A stretch of DNA of 64,000 nt from assembly GCF_049803795.1 (NCBI RefSeq), contig NZ_JBNAGJ010000009.1:62001-126000 (forward strand), written 5' to 3'. Positions 17,214 to 24,826 of the stretch are shown here, piece after piece. Positions within the stretch are counted from its first letter, which is position 1. Every line of letters begins with the position of its first letter. The stretch is from Thalassobius sp002708925 (GTDB taxonomy: Bacteria; Pseudomonadota; Alphaproteobacteria; Rhodobacterales; Rhodobacteraceae). Below the pieces are notes generated by a model. The model was not told where the DNA came from. It made no database searches and saw nothing but the letters and a program-made list of their open reading frames with translations. A program made the translations under genes and the position numbers.

Positions 17214-17408
17214 ACGATGATCTGTCACGATCACTGCCTTTTCTGCCTCATGCCGCTGATTTTTCAGTCGGCTTTTTGTTCTTAAGAAAAGGCTAACATG
17301 GAAAATCTGACCGATAAAGCCTTTATTTCTATAGATTTGTCGGCTTGCGCTGCGCGGAATTGCTATATCTAGGGGGCGAAAAAACGCGCGCCCCTATAAA
17401 ATGGGATA
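17214..17408. other. Intergenic region between the carboxypeptidase and GNAT genes
   Basis: Carries the leftward promoter region of the carboxypeptidase gene. It also holds a GC hairpin near 17373-17397 (GGGGCG and CGCCCC arms around a run of A on this strand) that may end the GNAT/XRE transcript. No gene is apparent. Confidence 0.4.
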
Positions 17409-17963
17409 TCAGATGTATGTTGGCGAAATCTTGCTGAGCGACCTTTGCGAAAGCTGCTTATACATGTAGCTGGTCGAGTCGAAAATCTGCCCGGACGGGG
17501 CCAGGCAATAGCCGGGGATGACGCCCGCCTTTTGAAAGCCAAGGCTCAGGTACAGCGGCTCGGCCATGTCGCCGGTGCGGGTGTCCAGCGTCAGCAGCGT
17601 TTTTTCGGCGGCGCGCGCGTAGGTTTCCAGATGGTGCATCAGCGCGCGGGCCACGCCCTGGCGTCGGGCCTGCGGGTGCACCAGAACTTTGGACACTTCG
17701 GCACGATGCGGCTGGTTTGCGGGCGTCGCCAGCACCAACTGAGCCGTCCCGACGGGGCGCCCGTTCTGCGTGGCGACAAACAGGGCGCGATCCCCCGCGC
17801 CAACAGCCGTGGCGATGTCTGACCAGAAGGCGCGCGCCTCGGATTTCGGGTGCGGCAGGATAAAGCCGACACTGGCCCCCTGATACACACAGGCATAGAG
17901 AATTTCGGTCAGCGCTTCGATCTCGGTGCGCAGGTCATTGGCGGTCCATTGGGAAATCTGCAT
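17409..17963 (-). CDS. GNAT-family N-acetyltransferase
   Basis: The 184-residue protein has the acetyl-CoA-binding motif A, VSKVLVHPQARRQGVARALM. A conserved acidic beta-strand (LLTLDTRTGDMAEPLYLSLGFQKAG) matches motif B of small-molecule GNATs. The substrate cannot be named. It lies seven bases after an XRE-cupin regulator on the same strand, and this regulator/acetyltransferase pairing suggests that the regulator controls it. Ribosome-binding site GAGG is upstream. Confidence 0.85.
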   Translation of the reverse strand: MQISQWTANDLRTEIEALTEILYACVYQGASVGFILPHPKSEARAFWSDIATAVGAGDRALFVATQNGRPVGTAQLVLATPANQPHRAEVSKVLVHPQARRQGVARALMHHLETYARAAEKTLLTLDTRTGDMAEPLYLSLGFQKAGVIPGYCLAPSGQIFDSTSYMYKQLSQRSLSKISPTYI

Positions 17964-17970
17964 CGAAACC

Positions 17971-18513
17971 TCAGGTCAGAAAAAGCAGGTATTCGGCCCC
18001 CGTCGGGCTGTGAAACCGGGTTTGCCCCCATAGCTGATAGCGCAGGCAATCGCCGGGCCGCAGGGCGTACTGCGTGCCATCGACAGTGACGGTTAGCTGG
18101 CCGGAATTGACCAGCAGATGGTGCTCTAATCCGGGGCGCGGCGGCGTATCATAGCTGAGAGAGGCATCGGCAGGCAGGGTGCACAGCAGCAGCTCGCCGC
18201 GCAGGGGGGCGGCAGCGTTCGACACCACGGTGCGGGTGAATCCGGTTTGCGGATCGGTCCAGCGGGCCCGCTGCGCGGGGGGAATGACGGGTTGGAAGCT
18301 GTGCTCGACCATGGCCAGAACCTGCGACATGGACAGGCCGAACGCGGCGCACAGCTGGCCCAAAGCCTGCGTGGTGGGGCTGACCTCGGCGTTTTCAATC
18401 CGCGACAGGGTGGCCCGGCTTAGCCCGGACTGCGCAGCCAGCTGGGCAAGCGTCCAGCCACGTTCGGCGCGCATACTGGCCAGATGCCGCGCCAGATGAA
18501 GGTCGTTTTGCAT
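17971..18513 (-). CDS. XRE-family regulator with C-terminal cupin domain
   Basis: The 180-residue protein has an N-terminal helix-turn-helix (LAQLAAQSGLSRATLSRIE). A cupin beta-barrel follows, with HHLLVNSGQLTVTVDGTQYALRPGDC as its core. This architecture is used by repressors that sense small molecules (SutR/PuuR type). The start at 18513 (MQNDLHLARH) is preferred over a TTG at 18525. An inverted repeat at 18519-18553 overlaps the promoter and leader, which fits autoregulation. It probably controls the GNAT gene seven bases downstream. Confidence 0.87.
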   Translation of the reverse strand: MQNDLHLARHLASMRAERGWTLAQLAAQSGLSRATLSRIENAEVSPTTQALGQLCAAFGLSMSQVLAMVEHSFQPVIPPAQRARWTDPQTGFTRTVVSNAAAPLRGELLLCTLPADASLSYDTPPRPGLEHHLLVNSGQLTVTVDGTQYALRPGDCLRYQLWGQTRFHSPTGAEYLLFLT

Positions 18514-18518
18514 GGCGA

Positions 18519-18553
18519 TTCCCAAATAAGGAACTTTATCCCATATTTGGGAA
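18519..18553. promoter_or_regulatory. Inverted-repeat operator of the XRE-cupin/GNAT operon
   Basis: TTCCCAAATA (18519-18528) and TATTTGGGAA (18544-18553) are perfect 10-bp arms separated by 15 bp, immediately upstream of the regulator start. It is the only AT-rich dyad of this kind nearby, and its position matches a self-repressing promoter. Confidence 0.6.
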
Positions 18554-18567
18554 AATCCGCCATGCGA

Positions 18568-19275
18568 TCAAGCCTCTTTCTCGATCTGTGTCACCAAATC
18601 GGCCAGGGCGCTCAAATCCGGCAAGGTGACAAACCGTGCGGCGCCGGTTGGAGGGTCCGCGCGCTCGATTTCCCATTCCAGACCGTGGGGCACATGCACG
18701 CCCCACCCGCCGGCCTGCACCATGGGCACGACATCGCTTCTCATCGAGTTGCCGATCATCATCCCCTGCGCGGGGCCCTCGCCATGTCGGGTGAAGATCT
18801 CTTGGTAGATCGGTCGGGTCTTATGCGAGACAATCTCAACCCCGTCGAACATCTCGCCCAGCCCGGATTGCGCCAGTTTGCGTTCCTGATCAATCAGATC
18901 GCCCTTGGTGATCAGCAAAACGCGATGGGTGGCGGCCACGGCGCGGACGGCTTGGGCGGCGTGGGGCAGCAACTCGATCGGGTGTTGCAGCATATCCTGG
19001 CCAGCGTCGATCAAGGACCGGATCACCGGCGCGGGCACGCGGTTTTCGGTGACATCCAGGGCGGTTTCGATCATCGACAGAACGAAGCCCTTGATCCCGA
19101 AACCATAGTGCTGAATGTTGCGTTTTTCCGCCTCCAGCAGGCGCTGCATCAGGTGATCGGGATCTGCATAATCGCGCAGCAGATCGGCGAATCGGTCCTG
19201 CGTGAGGCGAAAAAATCGCTCATTTTGCCACAAAGTATCGTCAGCATCGAAACCGATGGTGGTGAGTTTTGCCAT
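18568..19275 (-). CDS. HAD-superfamily hydrolase
   Basis: The 235-residue cytosolic phosphatase-like protein has motif I FDADDTLW (nucleophile Asp9 or so, second Asp two residues on) and motif II LLITKGD. The late motif MMIGNSMRSDVVPMVQAGG supplies the magnesium-binding aspartate. The cap is the C1 helical type. The substrate is unknown. GGAAAGCGCGAGAA precedes the ATG. It is divergent from clpS. Confidence 0.87.
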   Translation of the reverse strand: MAKLTTIGFDADDTLWQNERFFRLTQDRFADLLRDYADPDHLMQRLLEAEKRNIQHYGFGIKGFVLSMIETALDVTENRVPAPVIRSLIDAGQDMLQHPIELLPHAAQAVRAVAATHRVLLITKGDLIDQERKLAQSGLGEMFDGVEIVSHKTRPIYQEIFTRHGEGPAQGMMIGNSMRSDVVPMVQAGGWGVHVPHGLEWEIERADPPTGAARFVTLPDLSALADLVTQIEKEA

Positions 19276-19360
19276 TTCTCGCGCTTTCCGTTCGGCGCGC
19301 CCTCTTTCCTAATTGGGCACAGAGGTTATATAGACCCTTCAAGGTGGGCCGGGTCAAACC

Positions 19361-19714
19361 ATGCAAAGCGAACATATGGCAGAATTTGACGTGAAAATGT
19401 CGGGCAACGAGGACGATAGCGGAGATCCGTCTATCGCGCTGAAAACGCGCCCCAAGACAAAGCGCCCTCCGATGTACAAGGTGATGCTGCTGAATGACGA
19501 TTACACGCCGATGGAATTCGTCGTGCATGTGCTGGAACGGTTCTTCGGCATGTCGCATTCGCAGGCCTTTGAAATTATGCTGACCGTGCATAAAAAAGGG
19601 CTGGCCGTGGTCGGCGTCTTCAGTCATGAAATCGCCGAGACAAAGGTGACACAGGTGATGGATTTCGCGCGCCGTCATCAACACCCCCTGCAATGCACGA
19701 TGGAGAAAGAGTGA
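19361..19714 (+). CDS. clpS: ATP-dependent Clp protease adaptor ClpS
   Basis: Adaptor that delivers N-degron substrates to ClpA (clpA is at 48.3-50.6 kb in this window). In the 117-residue protein the core motifs are MYKVMLLNDDYTPMEFVV, MLTVHKKG and FSHEIAETKV. These form the N-end-rule pocket and the ClpA-binding surface. The flexible N-terminus of about 35 residues is not conserved, so the start is uncertain. A second ATG at 19376 (MAEFDVKMSG) is equally possible. Neither has a strong Shine-Dalgarno. Confidence 0.93.
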   Translation: MQSEHMAEFDVKMSGNEDDSGDPSIALKTRPKTKRPPMYKVMLLNDDYTPMEFVVHVLERFFGMSHSQAFEIMLTVHKKGLAVVGVFSHEIAETKVTQVMDFARRHQHPLQCTMEKE

Positions 19715-19747
19715 CGCCGGCCCCGCCTGCGCATTCTGAACAGATCA

Positions 19748-20722
19748 ATGAGTGATACCCGCATCGCCTTGGCGCTGGAGGCCGGCTTGCCGCTGCCCGC
19801 GACCGGAAAAATCGCCGTTCTGGGCCCGCGTGCGGGGATGGATTTGTCGGCTCTGCCCAAAGACCGGCTGGTTCTGATCACCCGGTTCAAGCCCGATTTC
19901 CAGGCGTTCGCCGCGCGGGGCTATGATGTGGCCACTGACTCCGAGGGCGATTTCAGCATGGCTCTGGTCGTGCTGCCGCGGGCCAAGGCGCTGGCGCGGG
20001 CGATGCTGGCACAGGTGCGCCTGGTGCCTCTGGTGGCTGTTGACGGGCAGAAAACCGACGGTGTGGAATCCGTGCTCAAGGAACTGCGCAAGCGTGAAAC
20101 CGTCCAGGGGGTGATTTCCAAATCGCATGGGAAACTGTTCTGGTTCGCGCCGGGGGCGGATTATGCCGATTGGCAGGGGCAGGTGCAAAAGGTGGATGGG
20201 TTCCTGACCCGTCCGGGTGTCTTTTCCGCCGATAAGGTGGATGCGGGATCGGCCTTGTTGGCGCAGGCGCTGCCGCCGCTGTCCGGTAAGGTGGCCGATC
20301 TGGGTGCGGGCTGGGGATACCTGTCTGCGCAGACGCTGGCGCGCAGCCCTGATGTGACCGGCTTGCATCTGGTCGAGGCAGACCTGACCGCGCTGGACTG
20401 CGCGCAGGTGAATGTTCCGGATGCGCGCGCGCAGTTTCACTGGGCGGATGCGACGCTGTGGCGGCCCGATAGCAAACTGGATGCGGTGATCATGAACCCG
20501 CCGTTTCACACCGGGCGCGCAGCGGAACCGGATCTGGGCCGGGCCTTTATTGCCACGGCGGCGGCGGCGCTTGCGCCTTCGGGGCAACTGTGGCTTGTCG
20601 CCAACCGGCATTTGCCCTATGAGGCCGCGCTTGCTGCCGCTTTTGGCAAAGTTCAGGAAACAGGCGGCGATAATCGGTTCAAAATTCTGCACGCAGCGCG
20701 ACCCTCTCGTCAGGGGCGCTAA
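19748..20722 (+). CDS. RsmC-like class I methyltransferase (16S rRNA m2G)
   Basis: The 324-residue protein has a degenerate N-terminal methyltransferase half and an active C-terminal half. The SAM site is VADLGAGWGYLSAQ, and the guanine-N2 signature is NPPFHTG. This duplicated MTS-domain layout is that of RsmC/RlmG, which methylate exocyclic N2 of G1207 in 16S or G1835 in 23S rRNA. The exact nucleotide cannot be decided from sequence. It follows clpS by 33 bp. Confidence 0.85.
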   Translation: MSDTRIALALEAGLPLPATGKIAVLGPRAGMDLSALPKDRLVLITRFKPDFQAFAARGYDVATDSEGDFSMALVVLPRAKALARAMLAQVRLVPLVAVDGQKTDGVESVLKELRKRETVQGVISKSHGKLFWFAPGADYADWQGQVQKVDGFLTRPGVFSADKVDAGSALLAQALPPLSGKVADLGAGWGYLSAQTLARSPDVTGLHLVEADLTALDCAQVNVPDARAQFHWADATLWRPDSKLDAVIMNPPFHTGRAAEPDLGRAFIATAAAALAPSGQLWLVANRHLPYEAALAAAFGKVQETGGDNRFKILHAARPSRQGR

Positions 20723-20761
20723 GGGCGGCTAGGCTGAACCCACAGAATCACGGAGACCTGC

Positions 20762-21562
20762 ATGACTTTCTCTATTGCCGGCAAGACCGCTATCGTCACG
20801 GGCGGGGCAAACGGGATCGGGCTGGCGATTGGCCGCCATTTTGTGGACAAGGGCGCGAATGTCGTTTTCGTGGACCGCGACGAGGACCGGCTGATCAAAG
20901 AATTCGGTGAGAATGACGAGGAAAACCCCTATCGTTATTTCGCCGGGGATCTGCGCGAAAAACTGACTCAGGCCAACCTGCTGTCAGCCACGCTGGATGC
21001 GTTTGACAGTGTGGATATTCTGGTGAACGCCTCGCGTCAGATGATCGCCGTGGACCCGCTGAATGCCGATGACGATGCGGTGGACACGCTGTTGCAGCAG
21101 AATATGCTGAACGCGCTGCGCCTGTCGCAGATGGTGGCCAAGCGGATGATCAAACAGGCCAAGGATCTGGAAGAGGGCAGCGCGGGCACCATCGTGAACC
21201 TGTCCTGCATTGCCGCGCGGCGGACGAATACGGACCTGCTGGCCTATTCGGTGTCTACGGCGGCGCTGGATCAGATGACTCGTTCGTTGGCCGTGGCGCT
21301 GGCACCGCATCGGATTCGGGTGAATGGGCTGGCTTTTGGCTCGGTCATGTCGCACAGCCTGAAGGACATGCTGAAGGATCACACCGATTATCGCCGCGAT
21401 ATCGAGAGCCACACGCCGATGCACCGCATTGCCTCGCCGATGGAGTTGGTGCATACCGCGCAATATCTGGCCTCGGAGGCCTCGGCCTTCATGACGGGGC
21501 AGGTGCTGACGCTGGATGGCGGGCGCACGTTGATTGACCCGGTGGCCGCCCCCGCGCATTGA
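20762..21562 (+). CDS. Short-chain dehydrogenase/reductase family protein with altered active site
   Basis: The 266-residue Rossmann protein has the cofactor motif TGGANGIG (13-20) and an acidic residue after beta-2 (VFVDRDE), favouring NAD. Ser148 is in NLSC and the active-site tyrosine is Tyr162, but the YxxxK lysine is replaced: Y-S-V-S-T with Thr166 (codon ACG). The usual NNAG motif reads VNAS. It may therefore be inactive as a normal oxidoreductase, or use another proton relay. CGGAGACCTGC precedes the ATG. It is in line with hemF, 72 bp downstream, but no link to haem synthesis is established. Confidence 0.85.
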   Translation: MTFSIAGKTAIVTGGANGIGLAIGRHFVDKGANVVFVDRDEDRLIKEFGENDEENPYRYFAGDLREKLTQANLLSATLDAFDSVDILVNASRQMIAVDPLNADDDAVDTLLQQNMLNALRLSQMVAKRMIKQAKDLEEGSAGTIVNLSCIAARRTNTDLLAYSVSTAALDQMTRSLAVALAPHRIRVNGLAFGSVMSHSLKDMLKDHTDYRRDIESHTPMHRIASPMELVHTAQYLASEASAFMTGQVLTLDGGRTLIDPVAAPAH

Positions 21563-21634
21563 TGTCGCGCCCTTGGGTGGTGGCGTAACCCCGACGTGCC
21601 TGCTAGGTCTGTGTAAAAGACAGCAGGGATGCCC

Positions 21635-22528
21635 ATGACCGATACATTCGCCGACGAAAAAGCCCGCGCCAGCGCCTGGTTCCGCCGTTTGCGGGACGAT
21701 ATTGTTGCCAGTTTCGAAGCGCTGGAGGACAGCCAGACCTCAGGCCCCTTTGCGGATCTTCCCGCCGGACGTTTCGAAGTGACCGAAACCAAACGCGACT
21801 CGGCCGATGGCAGCGATGCGGGCGGGGGGCTGATGAGCGTCATGCGCGGCGGCCGCGTGTTCGAAAAGGTGGGCGTCAATATATCCACCGTCTACGGAGA
21901 ACTGGGCGCGCGCGCTCAGGCCGCCATGGCCGCGCGTAAAGGCATTCCCGGCATGAAGGACGACCCGCGTTTCTGGGCCAGCGGCATCAGCCTGGTGGCG
22001 CATATGCAGAACCCGCACAGCCCGGCTGTCCATATGAATACGCGCATGTTCTGGACGCCGCACGCCTGGTGGTTTGGCGGCGGGTCTGACCTGAACCCCT
22101 GTATCGAATACGCCGAGGACACGGCCCATTTCCACGCCATCCAGAAAGAGCATTGTGACAGGCATGACGCGGCTTTCTACCCGCGGTTCAAAGACTGGGC
22201 TGACGAATATTTCTACGTCCCTCACCGGGGCCGCGCGCGCGGGGTCGGCGGGATTTTCCTCGATGATCACAACACCGGCGATTGGGAGGCTGATTTCGCC
22301 TTCATTCAGGATGTGGGCCGGGCCTTCCTGCCCGCCTTTGTGCCGGTCACCGAAAAGCGCCGGAATACAGCGTGGACCGAGGCCGATAAGGATACGCAAT
22401 TGGTGCATCGCGGCCTCTATGCTGAATATAATCTGGTCTATGATCGCGGCACGAAATTCGGGCTGGAGACAGGGCATGACGCCAACGCCGTCCTTATGAG
22501 CCTGCCCCCCCTGGCAAAATGGACCTGA
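21635..22528 (+). CDS. hemF: Oxygen-dependent coproporphyrinogen III oxidase
   Basis: Aerobic decarboxylation of coproporphyrinogen III in haem synthesis. The 297-residue protein shows the family signature FWTPHAWWFGGGSDLNPC and the C-terminal segment RGLYAEYNLVYDRGTKFG. Conserved histidines lie in HFHAIQKEHCDRHD. I prefer the ATG at 21635 because AGGG is then six bases away. An ATG at 21629 abuts the AGGG. It is paired functionally with the anaerobic hemN at 2.5 kb, and other haem genes (hemE, hemC) follow. Confidence 0.95.
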   Translation: MTDTFADEKARASAWFRRLRDDIVASFEALEDSQTSGPFADLPAGRFEVTETKRDSADGSDAGGGLMSVMRGGRVFEKVGVNISTVYGELGARAQAAMAARKGIPGMKDDPRFWASGISLVAHMQNPHSPAVHMNTRMFWTPHAWWFGGGSDLNPCIEYAEDTAHFHAIQKEHCDRHDAAFYPRFKDWADEYFYVPHRGRARGVGGIFLDDHNTGDWEADFAFIQDVGRAFLPAFVPVTEKRRNTAWTEADKDTQLVHRGLYAEYNLVYDRGTKFGLETGHDANAVLMSLPPLAKWT

Positions 22529-22735
22529 CCTAAAGGAGCGCGCAAGCGCGCACAGGATGTCTCGGATTTTCCCTTTGGGAAAATCCTCGGGCTTGGCGCG
22601 TGTTGAGCGGTCTGCTGAGTTTTACTGAGCGACACTTGGATTTGAGAGCCAAGGGGGTTTGGGGGGATATCCCCCCATCCGCCCGCAGGGCCAGACCTGT
22701 GCAGGCCGCCAGGCCTGCTCCGCTGGGTCAATGGG
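22529..22735. repeat. Inverted-repeat cluster between hemF and hemE
   Basis: Contains GGATTTTCCC-TTT-GGGAAAATCC (22564-22586), a perfect 10-bp stem, and the 16-bp palindrome GGGGGGATATCCCCCC (22661-22676). GCGCGC-AA-GCGCGC (22538-22551) is also present. The genes converge here, so these may act as terminators, but T-runs are weak. No gene is apparent. Confidence 0.55.
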
Positions 22736-23770
22736 TCAGCCGCCTCTGACGGTGTCAATCATCAGCTGCACGTTTTCAGGGTCTGCATTCGGGGTGATGC
22801 CGTGGCCCAGGTTAAAGATATGCGGGCCGCCCGACAGGGCCTTCACAATGCGCCGGGTTTCGTCCACCAGCGCCTGGCCGCCCGTTACCATGTGCGACGA
22901 GGCCAGGTTACCCTGGACGCAGCCATCGACCTGTACGTTCCGGGCCACCCATTCGGCGCTGACCGAGTTATCCACGGCCACGCAATCGGCCCCCGTTGCC
23001 TTGGCAAAACCGATATATTTATCGCCTGCCTCACGCGGGAAGGCGATGACGGGAATATTCGGGTGGCGTTCTTTCAGGGCGGCGATGATTTTCCTGGCGG
23101 GGGCCAGCGCGTAGCGGTCGAAATCCTCGCCTTTCAGCGAACCGGCCCAGCTATCGAACAGTTTCACCACTTCGGCACCGGCCTCGATCTGTTTGGACAG
23201 GTATTCGACGGTCGAGACGGTCAGCAGGTCCAGGATGCCCTCAAAGACGTCGCGGTTTTCAGCCTTCAGCGCGTGGGCGGGGCCCTGATCCTTGGTGCCG
23301 CGCCCGGCGATCATATAGGTGGCGACGGTCCAGGGCGCGCCAGCAAAGCCGATCAAAGTGGTTTCCGAGGGCAGTTCCGAGGACAGGATTTTCACCGTGT
23401 CATAGACCGGGTTCAGTACCTCGTGAATGGCGTCCTTGTCTTTCAGTGCGGCCAGTTGATCGGCCGTGGTGGTGGTGGACAGACGCGGCCCTTCGCCGGT
23501 GACGAACCACAGATCCGCCCCCAGCGCCTGCGGCAGCAGCAGGATGTCGGCGAACAGAATCGCAGCGTCAAACCCATAGCGGCGGATCGGTTGCAGCGTG
23601 ACCTCGGCGGCCAGTTCGCTGTTATAGCACAATGACAGGAAATCGCCGGCCTGCGCGCGGGTGGCACGGTATTCGGGCAGATAGCGGCCTGCCTGGCGCA
23701 TCATCCAGATCGGAGGCGTTTCCAGCGTTTCGCCTGCCAGCGCGCGAAGGATCTTTTTGGGTTCGGACAT
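22736..23770 (-). CDS. hemE: Uroporphyrinogen decarboxylase
   Basis: Decarboxylates the four acetate side chains of uroporphyrinogen III to give coproporphyrinogen III. The 344-residue protein begins with the diagnostic PPIWMMRQAGRYLPEYR, includes FADILLLPQALG, and contains the second signature GFAGAPWTVATYMI. Catalytic Asp is in the FADI segment. AAAGGAAATCCG precedes the ATG. Divergent from hemC with a 99-bp shared promoter region. Confidence 0.97.
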   Translation of the reverse strand: MSEPKKILRALAGETLETPPIWMMRQAGRYLPEYRATRAQAGDFLSLCYNSELAAEVTLQPIRRYGFDAAILFADILLLPQALGADLWFVTGEGPRLSTTTTADQLAALKDKDAIHEVLNPVYDTVKILSSELPSETTLIGFAGAPWTVATYMIAGRGTKDQGPAHALKAENRDVFEGILDLLTVSTVEYLSKQIEAGAEVVKLFDSWAGSLKGEDFDRYALAPARKIIAALKERHPNIPVIAFPREAGDKYIGFAKATGADCVAVDNSVSAEWVARNVQVDGCVQGNLASSHMVTGGQALVDETRRIVKALSGGPHIFNLGHGITPNADPENVQLMIDTVRGG

Positions 23771-23819
23771 CGGATTTCCTTTCGTTCCCCCGGTTCGTCC
23801 CCTTATGGCGACAAGATGT

Positions 23820-23836
23820 CAAGCATCGGGTGCTTG
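23820..23836. promoter_or_regulatory. Short dyad in hemE/hemC promoter region
   Basis: CAAGCA-TCGGG-TGCTTG, 6-bp arms with a 5-bp spacer, lies between the divergent hemE and hemC starts. It could be a regulator site. It does not match FnrL or the TGT-N12-ACA PpsR pattern. Confidence 0.3.
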
Positions 23837-23869
23837 TCAGGACAACCTGCCGCGACTAAGGCTTGGCTT

Positions 23870-24826
23870 ATGACACTTACGATGCCCAGCCCCGCCTCGC
23901 CCCTGAAGATCGGAACCCGTGGATCGCCGCTTGCGCTGGCGCAGGCGCATGAAACGCGGGATCGGCTGGCGCGGGCCTTCGATCTGCCCCCCGAGGCATT
24001 CGAGATCGTGGTCATTCACACCACCGGCGACAACCAGCGCCTGATCGACGCGGATCAGCCGTTGAAGACGCTGGGCGGCAAGGGGCTGTTCACGCGTGAG
24101 ATCGAACAGTCCATGCTGCGCGGCGGGATCGACATCGCCGTGCACTCGATGAAGGACATGCCGGTGTTGCAGCCAGAGGGGCTGGTGCTGGAGTGCTATT
24201 TGCCGCGCGAGGACGTGCGCGATGCGTTTGTGTCGCTTAGCGCCGCGTCGCTGGCCGATCTGCCCGAAGGGGCGCAGCTGGGCTCGTCCTCTTTGCGGCG
24301 CCGGGCGCAATTGCTGCATCGGTTCCCGCATCTGAAAGTGGTCGAATTCCGGGGCAACGTGCAGACCCGGATGAAGAAATTGCAGGATGGGGTGGCCGAT
24401 GCGACCTTCCTGGCGATGGCGGGGCTGAACCGGCTGGGCATGGCGGATGTTGTGCGCGCAGCCATCGCACCCGAGGACATGCTGCCGGCCATTGCGCAGG
24501 GGGCGATTGGCATTGAACGGCGGATGGATGACAGCAACACCGCCGGCCTGCTGGAGGCGATCCATGACAGCGTGACCGGGCAGCGGCTGGACGCCGAGCG
24601 CGCCTTTCTTGAGGCGCTGGATGGTTCCTGCGAGACCCCGATTGCCGGGCTGGCCACGCTGGACGGCGGCACCCTGCGCCTGCGCGGCGAGGTGCTGCGC
24701 CCCGATGGCTCCGAGGTGATCGCCGATGATCGCACCTGCCCCATCGAGGACGGCCCCGAGCTGGGCCGCGCCATGGCCGCGGATATGCTGGCGCAGGCGG
24801 GGGCGGATTTCTTTAGCTGGCGCTAG
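23870..24826 (+). CDS. hemC: Hydroxymethylbilane synthase (porphobilinogen deaminase)
   Basis: Polymerises four porphobilinogen units into hydroxymethylbilane. In the 318-residue form the N-terminal signature is KIGTRGSPLALAQA. The substrate-binding segment is GGIDIAVHSMKDMP, and the dipyrromethane-cofactor cysteine is Cys254 in DGSCETPIAG. The start at 23870 (MTLTMPSPAS) or 23882 (MPSPASPLK) is undecided because no clear Shine-Dalgarno is seen. Further upstream starts run into the intergenic dyad. Its 3' end overlaps the convergent dehydrogenase gene by 14 bp. Confidence 0.95.
   Translation: MTLTMPSPASPLKIGTRGSPLALAQAHETRDRLARAFDLPPEAFEIVVIHTTGDNQRLIDADQPLKTLGGKGLFTREIEQSMLRGGIDIAVHSMKDMPVLQPEGLVLECYLPREDVRDAFVSLSAASLADLPEGAQLGSSSLRRRAQLLHRFPHLKVVEFRGNVQTRMKKLQDGVADATFLAMAGLNRLGMADVVRAAIAPEDMLPAIAQGAIGIERRMDDSNTAGLLEAIHDSVTGQRLDAERAFLEALDGSCETPIAGLATLDGGTLRLRGEVLRPDGSEVIADDRTCPIEDGPELGRAMAADMLAQAGADFFSWR

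Noticed and set aside
20762..24826. Photosynthesis gene cluster near haem genes
   Set aside because: hemF, hemE and hemC are present but no bch, crt, puf or PpsR genes or TGT-N12-ACA sites were found.
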